Source: Emcibacter sp. SYSU 3D8
GTDB lineage: Bacteria; Pseudomonadota; Alphaproteobacteria; SMXS01
Length of the DNA: 64,000 nt
NCBI RefSeq assembly: GCF_039655875.1
Contig: NZ_JBBYXK010000006.1
Location: forward strand, 82,735-146,734
Direction of reading: 5' to 3'
Positions 1 to 8,303 of this stretch are shown piece after piece. The notes under the pieces are model-generated. The model was given only the letters and a program-made list of their open reading frames with translations. It did no database searches and was not told the origin of the DNA. The position numbers were made by a program, and so were the translations under genes. Within the stretch, counting starts at the first letter, position 1. Each line of letters opens with the position of its first letter.

Positions 1-172
1 TTTCCTTGGCGGCCCGATGCGCCCGCACCACCCCGGCCAGCGTGTTGCGGTCGGCGATCGATACACCTTCCATGCCCAGTGCCGCCGCCTGCCCGACCAA
101 CTCCTCTGGATGAGAGCCACCCCGCAAGAAACTGAAATTACTGGTGATCTGAAGTTCCGCATAAGCCGTCAC
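1..172 (-). CDS. dnaE2: Error-prone DNA polymerase DnaE2, N-terminal fragment (runs off the window)
   Basis: Reading the minus strand from a GTG at 170-172 gives about 57 residues, beginning with the motif [19 protein letters not shown]. This matches the start of the PHP domain of DnaE2 (ImuC), the catalytic translesion polymerase of the ImuA-ImuB-DnaE2 mutasome. The rest of the gene lies beyond base 1. The GTG overlaps the imuB stop codon (GTGA), so the two genes are translationally coupled. Order and orientation (imuA, imuB, dnaE2) are those of the classical SOS mutagenesis cassette. Identification is firm; only the N-terminus can be inspected. Confidence 0.88.
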   Translation of the reverse strand, partial: MTAYAELQITSNFSFLRGGSHPEELVGQAAALGMEGVSIADRNTLAGVVRAHRAAKE

Positions 173-1692
173 GCGAACACCCCGTGCAGGAACCAGCGCG
201 GCGCGGTGCTTCCGTCATACAGGCCCTGCCGGAACAGCCAGTAGCGCCGCCCGTCCTCGTCCTCCACCTGGTAATAGTCCCGCGGCGGCTCGTCCTTCAG
301 CCACCATTCGCCTTCCAGCCGCTCCGGTCCATCGGCGGCGCGCACCCGATATGCCTTGCCTCCCCGCCGGAACATCATCGGCGGATCGTCGGGTACCAGC
401 GCGGTCGCCTCCACGGGCTCGGGCACCTTCAGCAGCCGCAGCGGCCGCTCACGGCCGGTCGGCCACCCGGGTGTCTCCGTTGCCGTAAACGGCGCGGCAT
501 CCTCCACCGCCCGTTCCGGCAGCCAGCTCTGGCGCGGCGCCGGACGGGCGATCCGCCCAAAGCCGAAGCGGTTGCCCAGCCGGTCGACCAGCTCGGTCAG
601 GCCAGCCGCCCCGTCCCCCTTCACCTGCCAGTTCTCCTGGGCCGGCTTCAGCGTTTCCACGCGCGTGGCCGACACCGTCATGACCTCTACGCCGAAGCCC
701 GGATCCACCTCATCCAGTTTCTCATAAAACAGCCGGAACAAGGGCTCACTCCAGCGCGATGGCCGGCTGGTCCCCACGCGGATTCGGGCTGCCGTGCCAT
801 CCACCCGATAGCAGGCCAGGGTCAGCTGCCGCGCGCCCTCGCCCGACCGGGTGAGGTTGCGGCAAAGTTCTTCCAGCAGCCTTCTCAGCCCGGTTTCGAT
901 ACCATCGCGTGTCACCAGCGGCTCCAGGCACGCCACCCGCGCCTCGTGAACCGGTACCGGTACGATCGGTGAAATCGGTTCGTCCACCACGCCCAGCGCC
1001 TGGTCCAGCCTTTGTACCGGTTCGGCCGCAAACCGCTCGGTCAACGCCCGCCGCTCCAGCGGATAGAGCGCACCGAACGTGCGCAGCCCGAACGAAGTCA
1101 GGCTGTCCAGCGTATCCGGTGACAGCCGCAACGCAGTCAGCGGAAAGTCCTTCATCGCCGTCATGGCGTCGGTCAGCGCCGCGAACGGCTCCAGGATGGT
1201 CATTTCCTCCCGCCGTGTCCGGCAGGCGGCCCAGGCGGCGCCCGGCGTGTCGGCGATCGCCGTCAGCGGCGTCAGGCCAAAGCCCTTCAGCCGGGCCACC
1301 AGGTCGGCTGCCAGCGCCGCCTCGCCGCCGAACAGATGCGCACAGCCCGAAATGTCGAGGAACAGGCTGTCACCCTCCGCCAGCCCGGTCCAGGGCGTGT
1401 AGCGCATCGTCCAGTTGGCGAGCCGTACCAGAGCCGCGCGATCCGCCGCCGCGTTGATGAAGCGGGTCTGCAGCGTCGGCTGCACCGCCCGCGCATCCGC
1501 CAGCACCATGCCCGGCTTCAGACCGCCATGAAATGCCCGGCGATTGACCGCTGCCAGCACCAGTCGGCCGCGCCGTTCCTCGATAGCCGCCAGCACCTGC
1601 TTGGCCAGTTCCGGCTCCCGCCGTACCAGCCGCTCGCTCACCAGCCACGGAAACCAGATCGTTAAAATTCTTTTTTTGTTATTCCTTCTCAT
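169..1692 (-). CDS. imuB: ImuB, Y-family polymerase-like mutasome hub protein
   Basis: The protein has 507 residues. It begins with a basic stretch and then [13 protein letters not shown], and carries Y-family palm/fingers-like sequence including [19 protein letters not shown] near residue 115. ImuB proteins resemble DinB polymerases but are catalytically inactive and link ImuA, DnaE2 and the sliding clamp; that role is family knowledge. The C-terminal part contains [14 protein letters not shown], typical of ImuB. The gene lies 3 bases after imuA and overlaps dnaE2 by 4 bases, so the three form one operon, expected to be induced by DNA damage through the SOS box upstream of imuA. Confidence 0.93.
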   Translation of the reverse strand: MRRNNKKRILTIWFPWLVSERLVRREPELAKQVLAAIEERRGRLVLAAVNRRAFHGGLKPGMVLADARAVQPTLQTRFINAAADRAALVRLANWTMRYTPWTGLAEGDSLFLDISGCAHLFGGEAALAADLVARLKGFGLTPLTAIADTPGAAWAACRTRREEMTILEPFAALTDAMTAMKDFPLTALRLSPDTLDSLTSFGLRTFGALYPLERRALTERFAAEPVQRLDQALGVVDEPISPIVPVPVHEARVACLEPLVTRDGIETGLRRLLEELCRNLTRSGEGARQLTLACYRVDGTAARIRVGTSRPSRWSEPLFRLFYEKLDEVDPGFGVEVMTVSATRVETLKPAQENWQVKGDGAAGLTELVDRLGNRFGFGRIARPAPRQSWLPERAVEDAAPFTATETPGWPTGRERPLRLLKVPEPVEATALVPDDPPMMFRRGGKAYRVRAADGPERLEGEWWLKDEPPRDYYQVEDEDGRRYWLFRQGLYDGSTAPRWFLHGVFA

Positions 1693-1695
1693 GGC

Positions 1696-2415
1696 TTACC
1701 CGGCAATCTTGAGATTTTCCCGGAGAACCTCGGTTTCTGCCGCACTGATCGCCGTCCAGCCTTTGGGACTCCACACCACCGTCCATGTCGCCGGCCGGCC
1801 GTTGCGGCAGCGGGCCAGTTCTACACGCCAGCAGGGCCAGCCCACGCCCGAACCGTCCGGCAGGCTGGGCATGGCCGTCACCTGCCAGCGGCTCAATGCC
1901 GTCGCCGCGCCGCCGCGCCCGGCCTCGCCCAGCAACAGGCAGGTCACCCCGCCCGTCTCCGCCGCCAGCTGCAACCGCCGGCTGGCGGTGAAGTCCGCCG
2001 CACGGATCTCGCCCACCACCGCCGAAAGGGCACCGCAATGCAGCGCCTCCTCGATGGCCCACAGCATGTCCGCGTCACGGCTGATGCCCGAGACGGTCAG
2101 CACCGATCCCGCCTGCAGCCCGAACCGTACCAGTCCGGGCATGTAGAGATCGTTACCCCGCTCCAGCCACAGTACCGGCCGTCCGTCCGTGTCATGGAGC
2201 CGGGCAAGCAGCGCCGCGCAGAACCCGGTCGCCGCCCCGTCGCCGCGCACCTCGTGCACGCCGGCCAGCGGCAGTCCGCCTTCCGGCAGCGCGCCATCCA
2301 CAGGTTTCATGCCCAGCGGCAGAACTGGATGACCAGCCGCCTGGCCGATGCCTTCGATCCGGCGGATGCGGTCCCGCAACATCGCCGTCACGCTGCTGTT
2401 CATGTTCCCTGGCAT
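1696..2415 (-). CDS. imuA: ImuA, RecA-like mutasome accessory protein (SulA-related)
   Basis: The protein has up to 239 residues and resembles the RecA-fold ImuA family; typical stretches are GGLPLAGVHEV (about residue 45) and RPVLWLERGNDLYMPGL (about 80). ImuA assists ImuB and DnaE2 in damage-induced mutagenesis. Two ATG starts are possible, at 2415 and 2403. A consensus -10 at 2426-2431 would place transcription initiation near 2419, leaving almost no leader for the first ATG. The second has a purine-rich AGGGA just upstream, so a start at 2403 (MNSSVTAML) is quite possible. It is the first gene of the SOS operon. Confidence 0.9.
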   Translation of the reverse strand: MPGNMNSSVTAMLRDRIRRIEGIGQAAGHPVLPLGMKPVDGALPEGGLPLAGVHEVRGDGAATGFCAALLARLHDTDGRPVLWLERGNDLYMPGLVRFGLQAGSVLTVSGISRDADMLWAIEEALHCGALSAVVGEIRAADFTASRRLQLAAETGGVTCLLLGEAGRGGAATALSRWQVTAMPSLPDGSGVGWPCWRVELARCRNGRPATWTVVWSPKGWTAISAAETEVLRENLKIAG

Positions 2416-2425
2416 GGTTGGTCAC

Positions 2426-2449
2426 ATTATATTTGTTCACTTTTTGTTC
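2426..2449 (-). promoter_or_regulatory. SOS (LexA) box and -10 element of the imuA operon
   Basis: The plus strand shows GTTC at 2435-2438, seven bases, then GTTC at 2446-2449: the direct-repeat LexA site of alphaproteobacteria (GTTC-N7-GTTC). On the gene strand a perfect TATAAT lies immediately downstream (2426-2431), so LexA would sit in the -35/-10 spacer and block RNA polymerase. The site is about 20 bases before the first imuA ATG. Confidence 0.88.
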
Positions 2450-2489
2450 TACTCCGCGATATATCTTGAGTCAACAGGATCGCCGGGCT

Positions 2490-2609
2490 CTATGCCATGC
2501 CCAGCCCCATCGCGAACGCCGCCACGGCCATCGCCGTCAGCGCCATCCAGAACTCACCAAACCTCGCCACATACTTGAAGTCACACCATCTAAGCACTTT
2601 TACTTTCAC
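2490..2609 (-). CDS. Very small hydrophobic protein after the spanin pair
   Basis: A 39-residue frame starts at a GTG (2607-2609) that overlaps the stop of the Rz1-like gene as GTGA, and ends in TAG at 2490-2492. It has a basic N-terminus (VKVKVLRWCDFKY) followed by about 18 hydrophobic, Ala/Met-rich residues that could form one membrane helix. The coupled start and tail position suggest a member of the lysis module, perhaps a holin-like or regulatory peptide, but no family is recognised. It could also be chance readthrough sequence. Confidence 0.45.
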   Translation of the reverse strand: MKVKVLRWCDFKYVARFGEFWMALTAMAVAAFAMGLGMA

Positions 2610-2884
2610 CGTTTTTCCCCATTCAAAGTTTCCATTGCGGACTCATAGGCCGCCACCGCCGCAGCATGACGGCGCTGACACTCCGCATAGGCGGTCACGG
2701 CTTCTCCATCGGCAATGGCAAGCGCGCCCATGGACGGATCAGCGACCGGCGGCAACGGCCGGCACGGCTGCGCCGCTTCCGGCGGAAGCGCCGGGATCAG
2801 TGGTCGCCCGCAAGTGATTGAGGTCCCGCCACACCCGCTCAGTAAGGCGGCACTCGCTGTAAACAGGTACGCTATGAACCTCAT
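2606..2884 (-). CDS. Rz1-like outer-membrane spanin lipoprotein
   Basis: The 92-residue product starts with a short signal sequence and a lipobox (LLSGC, Cys18), followed by a Pro-rich stretch (CRPLPPVADP) and a C-terminal Tyr/Cys/His segment, as in Rz1-type o-spanins of phages. The ATG is preceded by CAGGAG with an 8-base spacer. It overlaps the 3' end of the upstream Rz-like gene out of frame by 146 bases (2739-2884), the distinctive nested arrangement of Rz/Rz1 pairs. Spanins fuse inner and outer membranes in the last step of phage lysis. No endolysin or holin gene is visible beside it, so this is probably a prophage remnant or a domesticated module. Confidence 0.72.
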   Translation of the reverse strand: MRFIAYLFTASAALLSGCGGTSITCGRPLIPALPPEAAQPCRPLPPVADPSMGALAIADGEAVTAYAECQRRHAAAVAAYESAMETLNGEKR

Positions 2885-3182
2885 CCACGATTCTCCTGTT
2901 GATGGTTCTGTGCTCGATCCGCAGCCGCGCGAGATCGACGCTCAGCCGGGCGCCGATGGCATCCACCGCCTGCTGCACCAGCCGTTCCTCGGCTCTCGCC
3001 CGTTGGTCCGCCGCACGTCCCGCTTCGTCCCAGCGGGCCTGCACCTCGGCCTTGCCGGCCTCATACCCCGCCTGCCGTACAGACCAGACGGCCCAGCCAA
3101 TCCCTGCCAACGCCAGCACGGCCGCCGCGACGGCAAGCGCCACCCGGTGCGCGCCCGCCCAGCGCAACACTGTCAGCCACAT
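2739..3182 (-). CDS. Rz-like inner-membrane spanin
   Basis: The 147-residue protein has one N-terminal membrane helix (about residues 13-35), a charged Ala/Arg/Glu-rich region likely to form a coiled coil (about 40-85), and a C-terminal segment with VHSVPVYSECRLTERVW that matches the conserved end of phage Rz proteins. The start at 3182 is chosen because AGGAGAG precedes this ATG; the open frame continues upstream to 3245 without such a signal. The Rz1-like gene begins inside its 3' end in another frame. The assignment rests on topology, nested architecture and the C-terminal motif. Confidence 0.72.
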   Translation of the reverse strand: MWLTVLRWAGAHRVALAVAAAVLALAGIGWAVWSVRQAGYEAGKAEVQARWDEAGRAADQRARAEERLVQQAVDAIGARLSVDLARLRIEHRTINRRIVDEVHSVPVYSECRLTERVWRDLNHLRATTDPGASAGSGAAVPAVAAGR

Positions 3183-3295
3183 GGCCCTCTCCTGATTGTT
3201 CAGAGGAAACGCCGGGATCCAGATGGGAAAGGCCAACCAGATCAATCAAAGGAATACAGAAAAGTACTTTCAATCAATCAGATGAGAATCACTCT

Positions 3296-3460
3296 TCAGT
3301 ATCCACTTCCATATCCCGCGCCATATCGGTCGGTCCGCCGGGCGCTGATGTCCTCCCACGCCGCACCGAACACATATGTAAGATCGACCACATTCCCATA
3401 GCTGGTGCTGGAGGTTGTCTGCCGAGTCAGCGTCTGATTTCGGTACCAACTCCGCGCCAT
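3296..3460 (-). CDS. Small phage-like protein of unknown function
   Basis: A 54-residue frame begins ATG GCG CGG at 3460 with a strong ribosome binding site (AGGAG, 7 bases upstream) and stops at 3296-3298. The product is rich in Ser/Thr/Tyr/Gly (start MARSWYRNQTLTRQ, end YGAGYGSGY) and has no membrane segment. It lies 113 bases before the Rz-like gene on the same strand and probably belongs to the same phage remnant. I do not recognise the family. The ribosome binding site is the main reason to accept it. Confidence 0.5.
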   Translation of the reverse strand: MARSWYRNQTLTRQTTSSTSYGNVVDLTYVFGAAWEDISARRTDRYGAGYGSGY

Positions 3461-3781
3461 GATTTAGCTCCTGATCCGTCCAGAGTTCATGGCCAAATCC
3501 CCCGGGGCCAATACCCTGCTGGGAACTCGCCGATCACGGCCATCGGCCTCGATATCTAGTGAGGAAGGCTGGATTCGGCGGCTTGCGCTCAATGCCCGGA
3601 TTTCCAGCCTGATTTACGAAGCATCAGGTTGCTTGCATGACCTGTTCAAGAAATTTGTTATAGAAAAATCCATGGTGGACAACGCATTCGATAGGGGAAC
3701 CTAATTTTCTCCAGCCCCATAGGTCGCCGCCCCACAACGTGCGTTCCACAATGACAAACTCTTACTGATATACGCTGTTTC
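3461..3781. other. Intergenic stretch of about 320 bases between the phage remnant and the AT-richer genes
   Basis: No convincing complete gene is present. On the minus strand a frame of about 50 codons open only on one side ends at 3464 (last residues LAMNSGRIRS) and abuts the 54-residue gene; it could be the truncated tail of another phage gene. A 71-codon plus-strand frame (3489-3704) has no family resemblance. Base composition falls from GC-rich to AT-richer from about 3600 onward, marking one edge of the compositionally different segment. Confidence 0.4.
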
Positions 3782-5239
3782 CTAGTAGAAGGCTCCTGAG
3801 ATTACGAGACTGACAATAATTAGGCCACAAACGCGGCTAATTCGATCCTTCCATGCAAATACGATTGGATCATCATGCATTAGCCCCCGGTGCGCAATCA
3901 TAACCATCCGGCTAATCCAGAATAGAAGAACTGGAGCAACCCCCCACAGCAAGGGAGGATTTTCATAAAGAAGTTTTACTTCAGGTGAATCAATATAGAG
4001 CACCATGACTAATACAGAAACGTAGCCGGAAGCCACGGCCATCATCGGTACAACGGCAAGGTCTTCGGCTCGATATGCCCGGCCGAATGTGTGCGCATTA
4101 CCTGCTGCGACGCTGTCCACCAGTTCAGTCTGGCGCTTCACCGCAGCAAGAGACAGAAACATAAACATGGAAAAAGCAAGCAGCCACACCGACAGTGGCA
4201 CGTCCGAAGCTGCGCCGCCCGCGATAACCCGAATGGTGTACAAGCCGGCAAGCACGAAGATATCGATGATTAGCTGGCGTTTCAGCACCAGAGAATAGGC
4301 AATAGTCAGGCTATAATAAACGACAATCACAACCAGAAATTCAGAACGTCCAACCGCTAACCCGCAAAGTAAACCTCCAATCAATAACAAGAGAGCCATC
4401 GCCATTCCATGAATAAGCGGTATAGCACCTGACGCGAGAGGACGATAACGTTTGCGCGGATGGGCACGATCTACTGCAAGATCAAGTAGATCGTTGAGAA
4501 GGTAAACGCTGGATGCGACCATGCAAAACGCGACAAACCCAACAAGTGCCGATAACCATATGTCCACTGCATAGGAATGTGCGAGGACCGCAGGCAACAG
4601 CACGAGTAGATTTTTTGACCATTGATGCGGTCTCAGTGCCCGAAAGTAATCTCGTGCGCTACCACTTGGCGCTTGCAAATGCTCGACGTTTACGCACTCA
4701 GCTTCAACTGCGCGACGCAATCGAGCAGGCACACCTACGGTGATAGCGCGATGCGCGCCACGCCACACCGGCAGATCGGCGCGTGAGTCGCCAACATAAT
4801 CGTAGCCAGTAACGCCAAAGCGGTGGGTCAGGAATGTAGCTTTTGCCCCGCCTTTGAGGTTCCGGGTGCCATCTGAACCATGGACTTCGTCGAAAAGACC
4901 GAGATGCTCAGAGATCGCAAGAGCATATTTAGCATCCGACGCAGTAACCAAAGCCGTCCGCCCACCCGCGGCACGCCATTCTCGTACAAGTTGGAGCACT
5001 GCTTGGTTGTAGGGAAGCGCCGCCGGGTCTAACTCGACCCACTTGGCCAAGCGCGCCTTTATGCGCGCCCTACCGCCGCCGAACACTGAAGCAAGTCGCG
5101 CGACGTTGGCGGAGAGCGCTGCCCAGAATGTTTCCCAGAGCAGATCGGTGCCAATCAGCGTGCCGTCCAGATCAACGACCAAGACCGGCTGTCCGGTCGT
5201 TGACATCACGCTCCCAGGACTAGTGTCCCTCTCGCTCAT
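3782..5239 (-). CDS. HAD phosphatase-like / UbiA prenyltransferase fusion protein
   Basis: The 485-residue protein has an N-terminal haloacid-dehalogenase domain (motif I VVDLDGTL at about 22-29, Asp23/Asp25; motif IV YVGDSRADLPVW near 175) joined to a C-terminal UbiA-type membrane domain with about eight helices. The UbiA Asp motif NDLLDLAVDRAHPRKRYRP is visible near residue 280. Such fusions are annotated near polysaccharide loci and resemble decaprenyl-phosphate phosphoribosyltransferases, so transfer of a sugar phosphate or prenyl group to a lipid carrier is plausible but unproven. The start at 5239 is 4 bases after the upstream glycosyltransferase stop. Codon use is more AT-rich than in neighbouring genes, suggesting transfer. 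Confidence 0.82.
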   Translation of the reverse strand: MSERDTSPGSVMSTTGQPVLVVDLDGTLIGTDLLWETFWAALSANVARLASVFGGGRARIKARLAKWVELDPAALPYNQAVLQLVREWRAAGGRTALVTASDAKYALAISEHLGLFDEVHGSDGTRNLKGGAKATFLTHRFGVTGYDYVGDSRADLPVWRGAHRAITVGVPARLRRAVEAECVNVEHLQAPSGSARDYFRALRPHQWSKNLLVLLPAVLAHSYAVDIWLSALVGFVAFCMVASSVYLLNDLLDLAVDRAHPRKRYRPLASGAIPLIHGMAMALLLLIGGLLCGLAVGRSEFLVVIVVYYSLTIAYSLVLKRQLIIDIFVLAGLYTIRVIAGGAASDVPLSVWLLAFSMFMFLSLAAVKRQTELVDSVAAGNAHTFGRAYRAEDLAVVPMMAVASGYVSVLVMVLYIDSPEVKLLYENPPLLWGVAPVLLFWISRMVMIAHRGLMHDDPIVFAWKDRISRVCGLIIVSLVISGAFY

Positions 5240-5243
5240 TCGT

Positions 5244-6566
5244 TCACGTCCGCGAACCAGTCCGATTGGCCAGCAGATGTTGGATCGCCAGCGCGGCCGG
5301 AACACAGAGCAGGATTTCCAACGGCATCCTGAAGCGTGACTCTGGAAATGTCACTGCGTGTACCGCAGCATGCCCTAAGAACAATAATAATACCGGGGCC
5401 GCCCAAAGTATTTCGTCTTTTCTACGGCGAGTTAGGAGGAAACCTCCAATTGCCGCCGCAAACAACCCTGCATAGTAAAATACGGAAACGAAAGATGTGA
5501 TTTTCCGTGGGTGAAAACTGATTATCTTGAGCTCCTGAGCATTTTTGTCAAAAGAAACGTCACCTGAACCAAGCGGCATCGGCGACGGAGCAAGGAAGTA
5601 GGTGAAAGATGCCGCGACTGATTTGATAAACCTAACAGGTCTCTTCTTAATGCCTCTCATTACTTCGGATTTTAGAAAGTCATCGCGAGCGCATACACTT
5701 GCCGGCTCATCCAGCATACGGACATGGCGGTCCGCGTAGTCATTTAGGAACTGGCCGGCGACGTCAACATCCACAGCCGACTCTATGTCACCCATCATCT
5801 CATGATTGCCCTTGAATAGGTTCATTCCGCCAGTGCAACTGCCGGTCGGCTCATACCGATCGAATTTGGCATGCAGGTACATCTGCCAGGGCGCCAGAAT
5901 TAGGAGAGATATCAGCAAGAAACTGCTTAGGAAAAGCAGGAGGTGTCGGGCGGATATGGTTTTCGTCATCCACAACCCACCACCAATGATTAACGCAGCA
6001 ATAGCGAAAACGACCCCAGACGGGCGGAGTAGCATGGCCAAGCCAGTGACCGACCCGAGCGCAAGTCCAAGCAAGGGGCTGGCATAGAGGCGCTGGCAAA
6101 GACATACGAACAGAACACAGAAAAGTGCGTACCAAGCCGTCTCCCGTAATGCCAGCATTTCGCGGAAAAACCAGACATTGGTGAACAGGAGTCCAACAAG
6201 CACGATCTTGCCGACCGTCCCGAAAGCCATCAACCGGCTTCTGAATATCATCCAGAGAGCGAGTAGGGCGACAGCGAGATTTCCGAGCAACGCAATCTGA
6301 ATTTGATAGGTGCCCGAGATTTTGCCCGCTGCGGCGATAACCGCCGAGTAAAATGGCGGTCGATAAGCGGCATAGTCATAGGGCATGTTAGGAGGCACAA
6401 CACCGTCGAAAACCACATTCGAGTGCAAGAGATAGTGAGAAGAGTCGATTATATCGACCTTGCCTAACGTCATACCTACGACGACGATGATGATTAGGAC
6501 AGACGCGGGAAAAAAAAACAATACAGCGTCGCTTATCGCGCGCGGTGCTGAAAATCTTGCTAACAA
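5244..6566 (-). CDS. Polytopic membrane glycosyltransferase-like protein (GT39/ArnT-like fold)
   Basis: The 440-residue protein has about ten membrane helices. Its first periplasmic loop contains IIDSSHYLLHSNVVFDG and PYDYAAYRPPFYSA, in the position where GT-C glycosyltransferases carry their catalytic Asp/Glu and lipid-phosphate-sugar site. A larger loop (about residues 235-320) with several Cys residues follows, and the protein ends with further helices. It probably moves a sugar from a polyprenyl-phosphate donor; the acceptor is unknown. It shares a transcript with the HAD-UbiA fusion, which could make such a donor. AT-richer composition supports co-acquisition of the pair. Confidence 0.72.
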   Translation of the reverse strand: MLARFSAPRAISDAVLFFFPASVLIIIVVVGMTLGKVDIIDSSHYLLHSNVVFDGVVPPNMPYDYAAYRPPFYSAVIAAAGKISGTYQIQIALLGNLAVALLALWMIFRSRLMAFGTVGKIVLVGLLFTNVWFFREMLALRETAWYALFCVLFVCLCQRLYASPLLGLALGSVTGLAMLLRPSGVVFAIAALIIGGGLWMTKTISARHLLLFLSSFLLISLLILAPWQMYLHAKFDRYEPTGSCTGGMNLFKGNHEMMGDIESAVDVDVAGQFLNDYADRHVRMLDEPASVCARDDFLKSEVMRGIKKRPVRFIKSVAASFTYFLAPSPMPLGSGDVSFDKNAQELKIISFHPRKITSFVSVFYYAGLFAAAIGGFLLTRRRKDEILWAAPVLLLFLGHAAVHAVTFPESRFRMPLEILLCVPAALAIQHLLANRTGSRT

Positions 6567-7168
6567 AGTCGCGTTCCTTCGTGCCTGCGCTGCGCTAGGC
6601 GCAGACGATAGTACCGACGGTGCGGCAACTCAAATGTTCGGTTTCGACCCCAATGGCTCTAACAATGGGTAGGGCTTACCCTTGCTCGTAGAGACCGTTC
6701 ATCTAGCATATTTTCAGCGACAGACTTGCAACCCCATGCGTGCAAATCTGGACTATTTTTAAGCGGCCTATAGCGCTGATGCGTGGAGACCGTAGCAATA
6801 AGCACTGTCGCGTTATAATGAACCGTTCGCTCAGCCCCGTCCCCGCCGTGAGTGGCGGGATCCGGGGCGCAACACCCGGACCCCCAGTTCACTCAGCCCC
6901 CTCCTGGAACGCGCCAGCTCGGTGTCGCGCCCGCCGGCAATCATTTTGACGTAAATTTGATCGATCGCCCTAACATGGATCAGTGTTGCGGTGCCGGAAT
7001 TACCGGTGCCAACCGCCACCCTGTCAACAACCACAGGTGCGCGCACCCGGCGCCCTGATGCAGCATCGGCCCGTCCTGTCCCGCCGGAATGTGTTTTACC
7101 CGGCACAAAATTGGGGCACGCTCCACCATCGCATGCCCGTAGGGGCGTGCCGGAACATTGGGGAACAC
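6567..7168. other. Intergenic region of about 600 bases, divergent promoters expected
   Basis: No gene is supported; short frames on both strands lack family resemblance. Composition changes from AT-rich to GC-rich near 6800, giving the other edge of the 3.6-6.8 kb AT-richer segment. A small inverted repeat (CCCGCC at 6842-6847 and GGCGGG at 6854-6859) lies close to this boundary. The region must hold promoters for the minus-strand glycosyltransferase pair and the plus-strand genes starting at 7169. Confidence 0.4.
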
Positions 7169-8296
7169 ATGCTCAGTCCGCTCGACGAAACCCTGATGCA
7201 TCAGGGCCCGGTCACCTTCGATCATGCCCTGACCAGCGACCATCGATTTTTCGACCGCATGTGGCTGGGCGGCCATTGCGCCGACAATATCAAGTTCATC
7301 AGCGGCATGGCCGCCTACAAGAACATGAACGCCTTCGAAGGCTTCATCTGCGTGCAAAAGGATGGCCGGCAGTACAACGCCCGCTTCGCCCGCCCGTTCA
7401 TCCCGCGCCTGGGCGATCTGTCCGTCGGCCCGCTCGCCCTCGATGTCGTCGAGCCGCTGAAGAAACTGCGCCTCACCCTGGCCGCGCCCGACGGGCAGCC
7501 GGTCGAGGCCGACATCACCTTTACCGGTCTCTATCCGGCCCACGAGGAAGCCCATCACCTGCGCCGCATCACCGGCCGCCTGCAGCAGGATTACCGCCGT
7601 TTCGACCAGATCGGACGGCTGGACGGCTGGCTCAAGATCGCCGGCGAACGGATCGAGATCAGCGACTGGTACGGCGCCCGCGACCATTCCTGGGGCGTCC
7701 GCCCGGGCGTGGGCGGCTACGAGCCGGCCACCTTCATCCCCGCCGCCGCCGAACCGGCCACCCTGGGCCAGCTCTTCATCTGGCTTGCCTTCCGCACCCC
7801 GTCCATGGCCGGCCAGATGCAACGCCAGGAGGACAGCCGCGGCAAGCCGCTCATGCAGGATGGCTACATTCTCCGCGACGGCCAGGAAATCCGGGTCCGC
7901 GACATCCAGCACGATATCGAGTTCGTTCCCGGCACCCGCGTCTACAACACCTGCCGGCTCAAGGTCCTGCTCGAGAACGGCGAGACCCTTGATATCGAGG
8001 GACAGGCCCTGCTGGCCCCCTGGTGCTACAAGGGATCGGGCTACGACAGCGGCTATGACGACGAGATGGGGCTCGGCTTTCACCGCGGCGAAACCGCCCA
8101 GTACGACGTCTACGACGTCTCCCACCCGGAAAAGGTCATTCTGCCCGACGGCCGCATCATCGAGCCCACGCACCGCGAGCAGCCCGCCACGATCACCGTC
8201 AACGGCGAGAAGGGGCTGGCGCACTTCCCGGTGATCAACTGGGGCGTCGTCGAACGCTACGGCCTGTCCAAGCCCGGCAGCAACCGCCGCACCTGA
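7169..8296 (+). CDS. AttH/CrtC-like beta-barrel protein of unknown function
   Basis: The 375-residue protein has no signal peptide or membrane segment. It resembles the paired hydratase-like domains related to AttH and carotenoid 1,2-hydratase; recent Pfam names, from memory, are DUF7064/DUF7065. Recognisable stretches are DWYGARDHSWGVRPGVG (about residue 168) and a C-terminal GLGFHRGETAQYDVYDVSHPEK. These proteins occur in degradation clusters with acyl-CoA dehydrogenases and phosphotransferase-fold proteins, suggesting action on a lipid or polycyclic substrate. The start at 7169 is chosen over earlier in-frame ATGs because GGGGA precedes it. It is followed after 7 bases by the phosphotransferase-like gene, so the two are an operon. 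Confidence 0.7.
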   Translation: MLSPLDETLMHQGPVTFDHALTSDHRFFDRMWLGGHCADNIKFISGMAAYKNMNAFEGFICVQKDGRQYNARFARPFIPRLGDLSVGPLALDVVEPLKKLRLTLAAPDGQPVEADITFTGLYPAHEEAHHLRRITGRLQQDYRRFDQIGRLDGWLKIAGERIEISDWYGARDHSWGVRPGVGGYEPATFIPAAAEPATLGQLFIWLAFRTPSMAGQMQRQEDSRGKPLMQDGYILRDGQEIRVRDIQHDIEFVPGTRVYNTCRLKVLLENGETLDIEGQALLAPWCYKGSGYDSGYDDEMGLGFHRGETAQYDVYDVSHPEKVILPDGRIIEPTHREQPATITVNGEKGLAHFPVINWGVVERYGLSKPGSNRRT

Positions 8297-8303
8297 GGAA
8301 ACC

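Noticed and set aside
3489..3704. 71-codon plus-strand frame between the phage-like genes and the HAD-UbiA gene
   Set aside because: No ribosome binding site, no family resemblance, and mixed composition at the island border.
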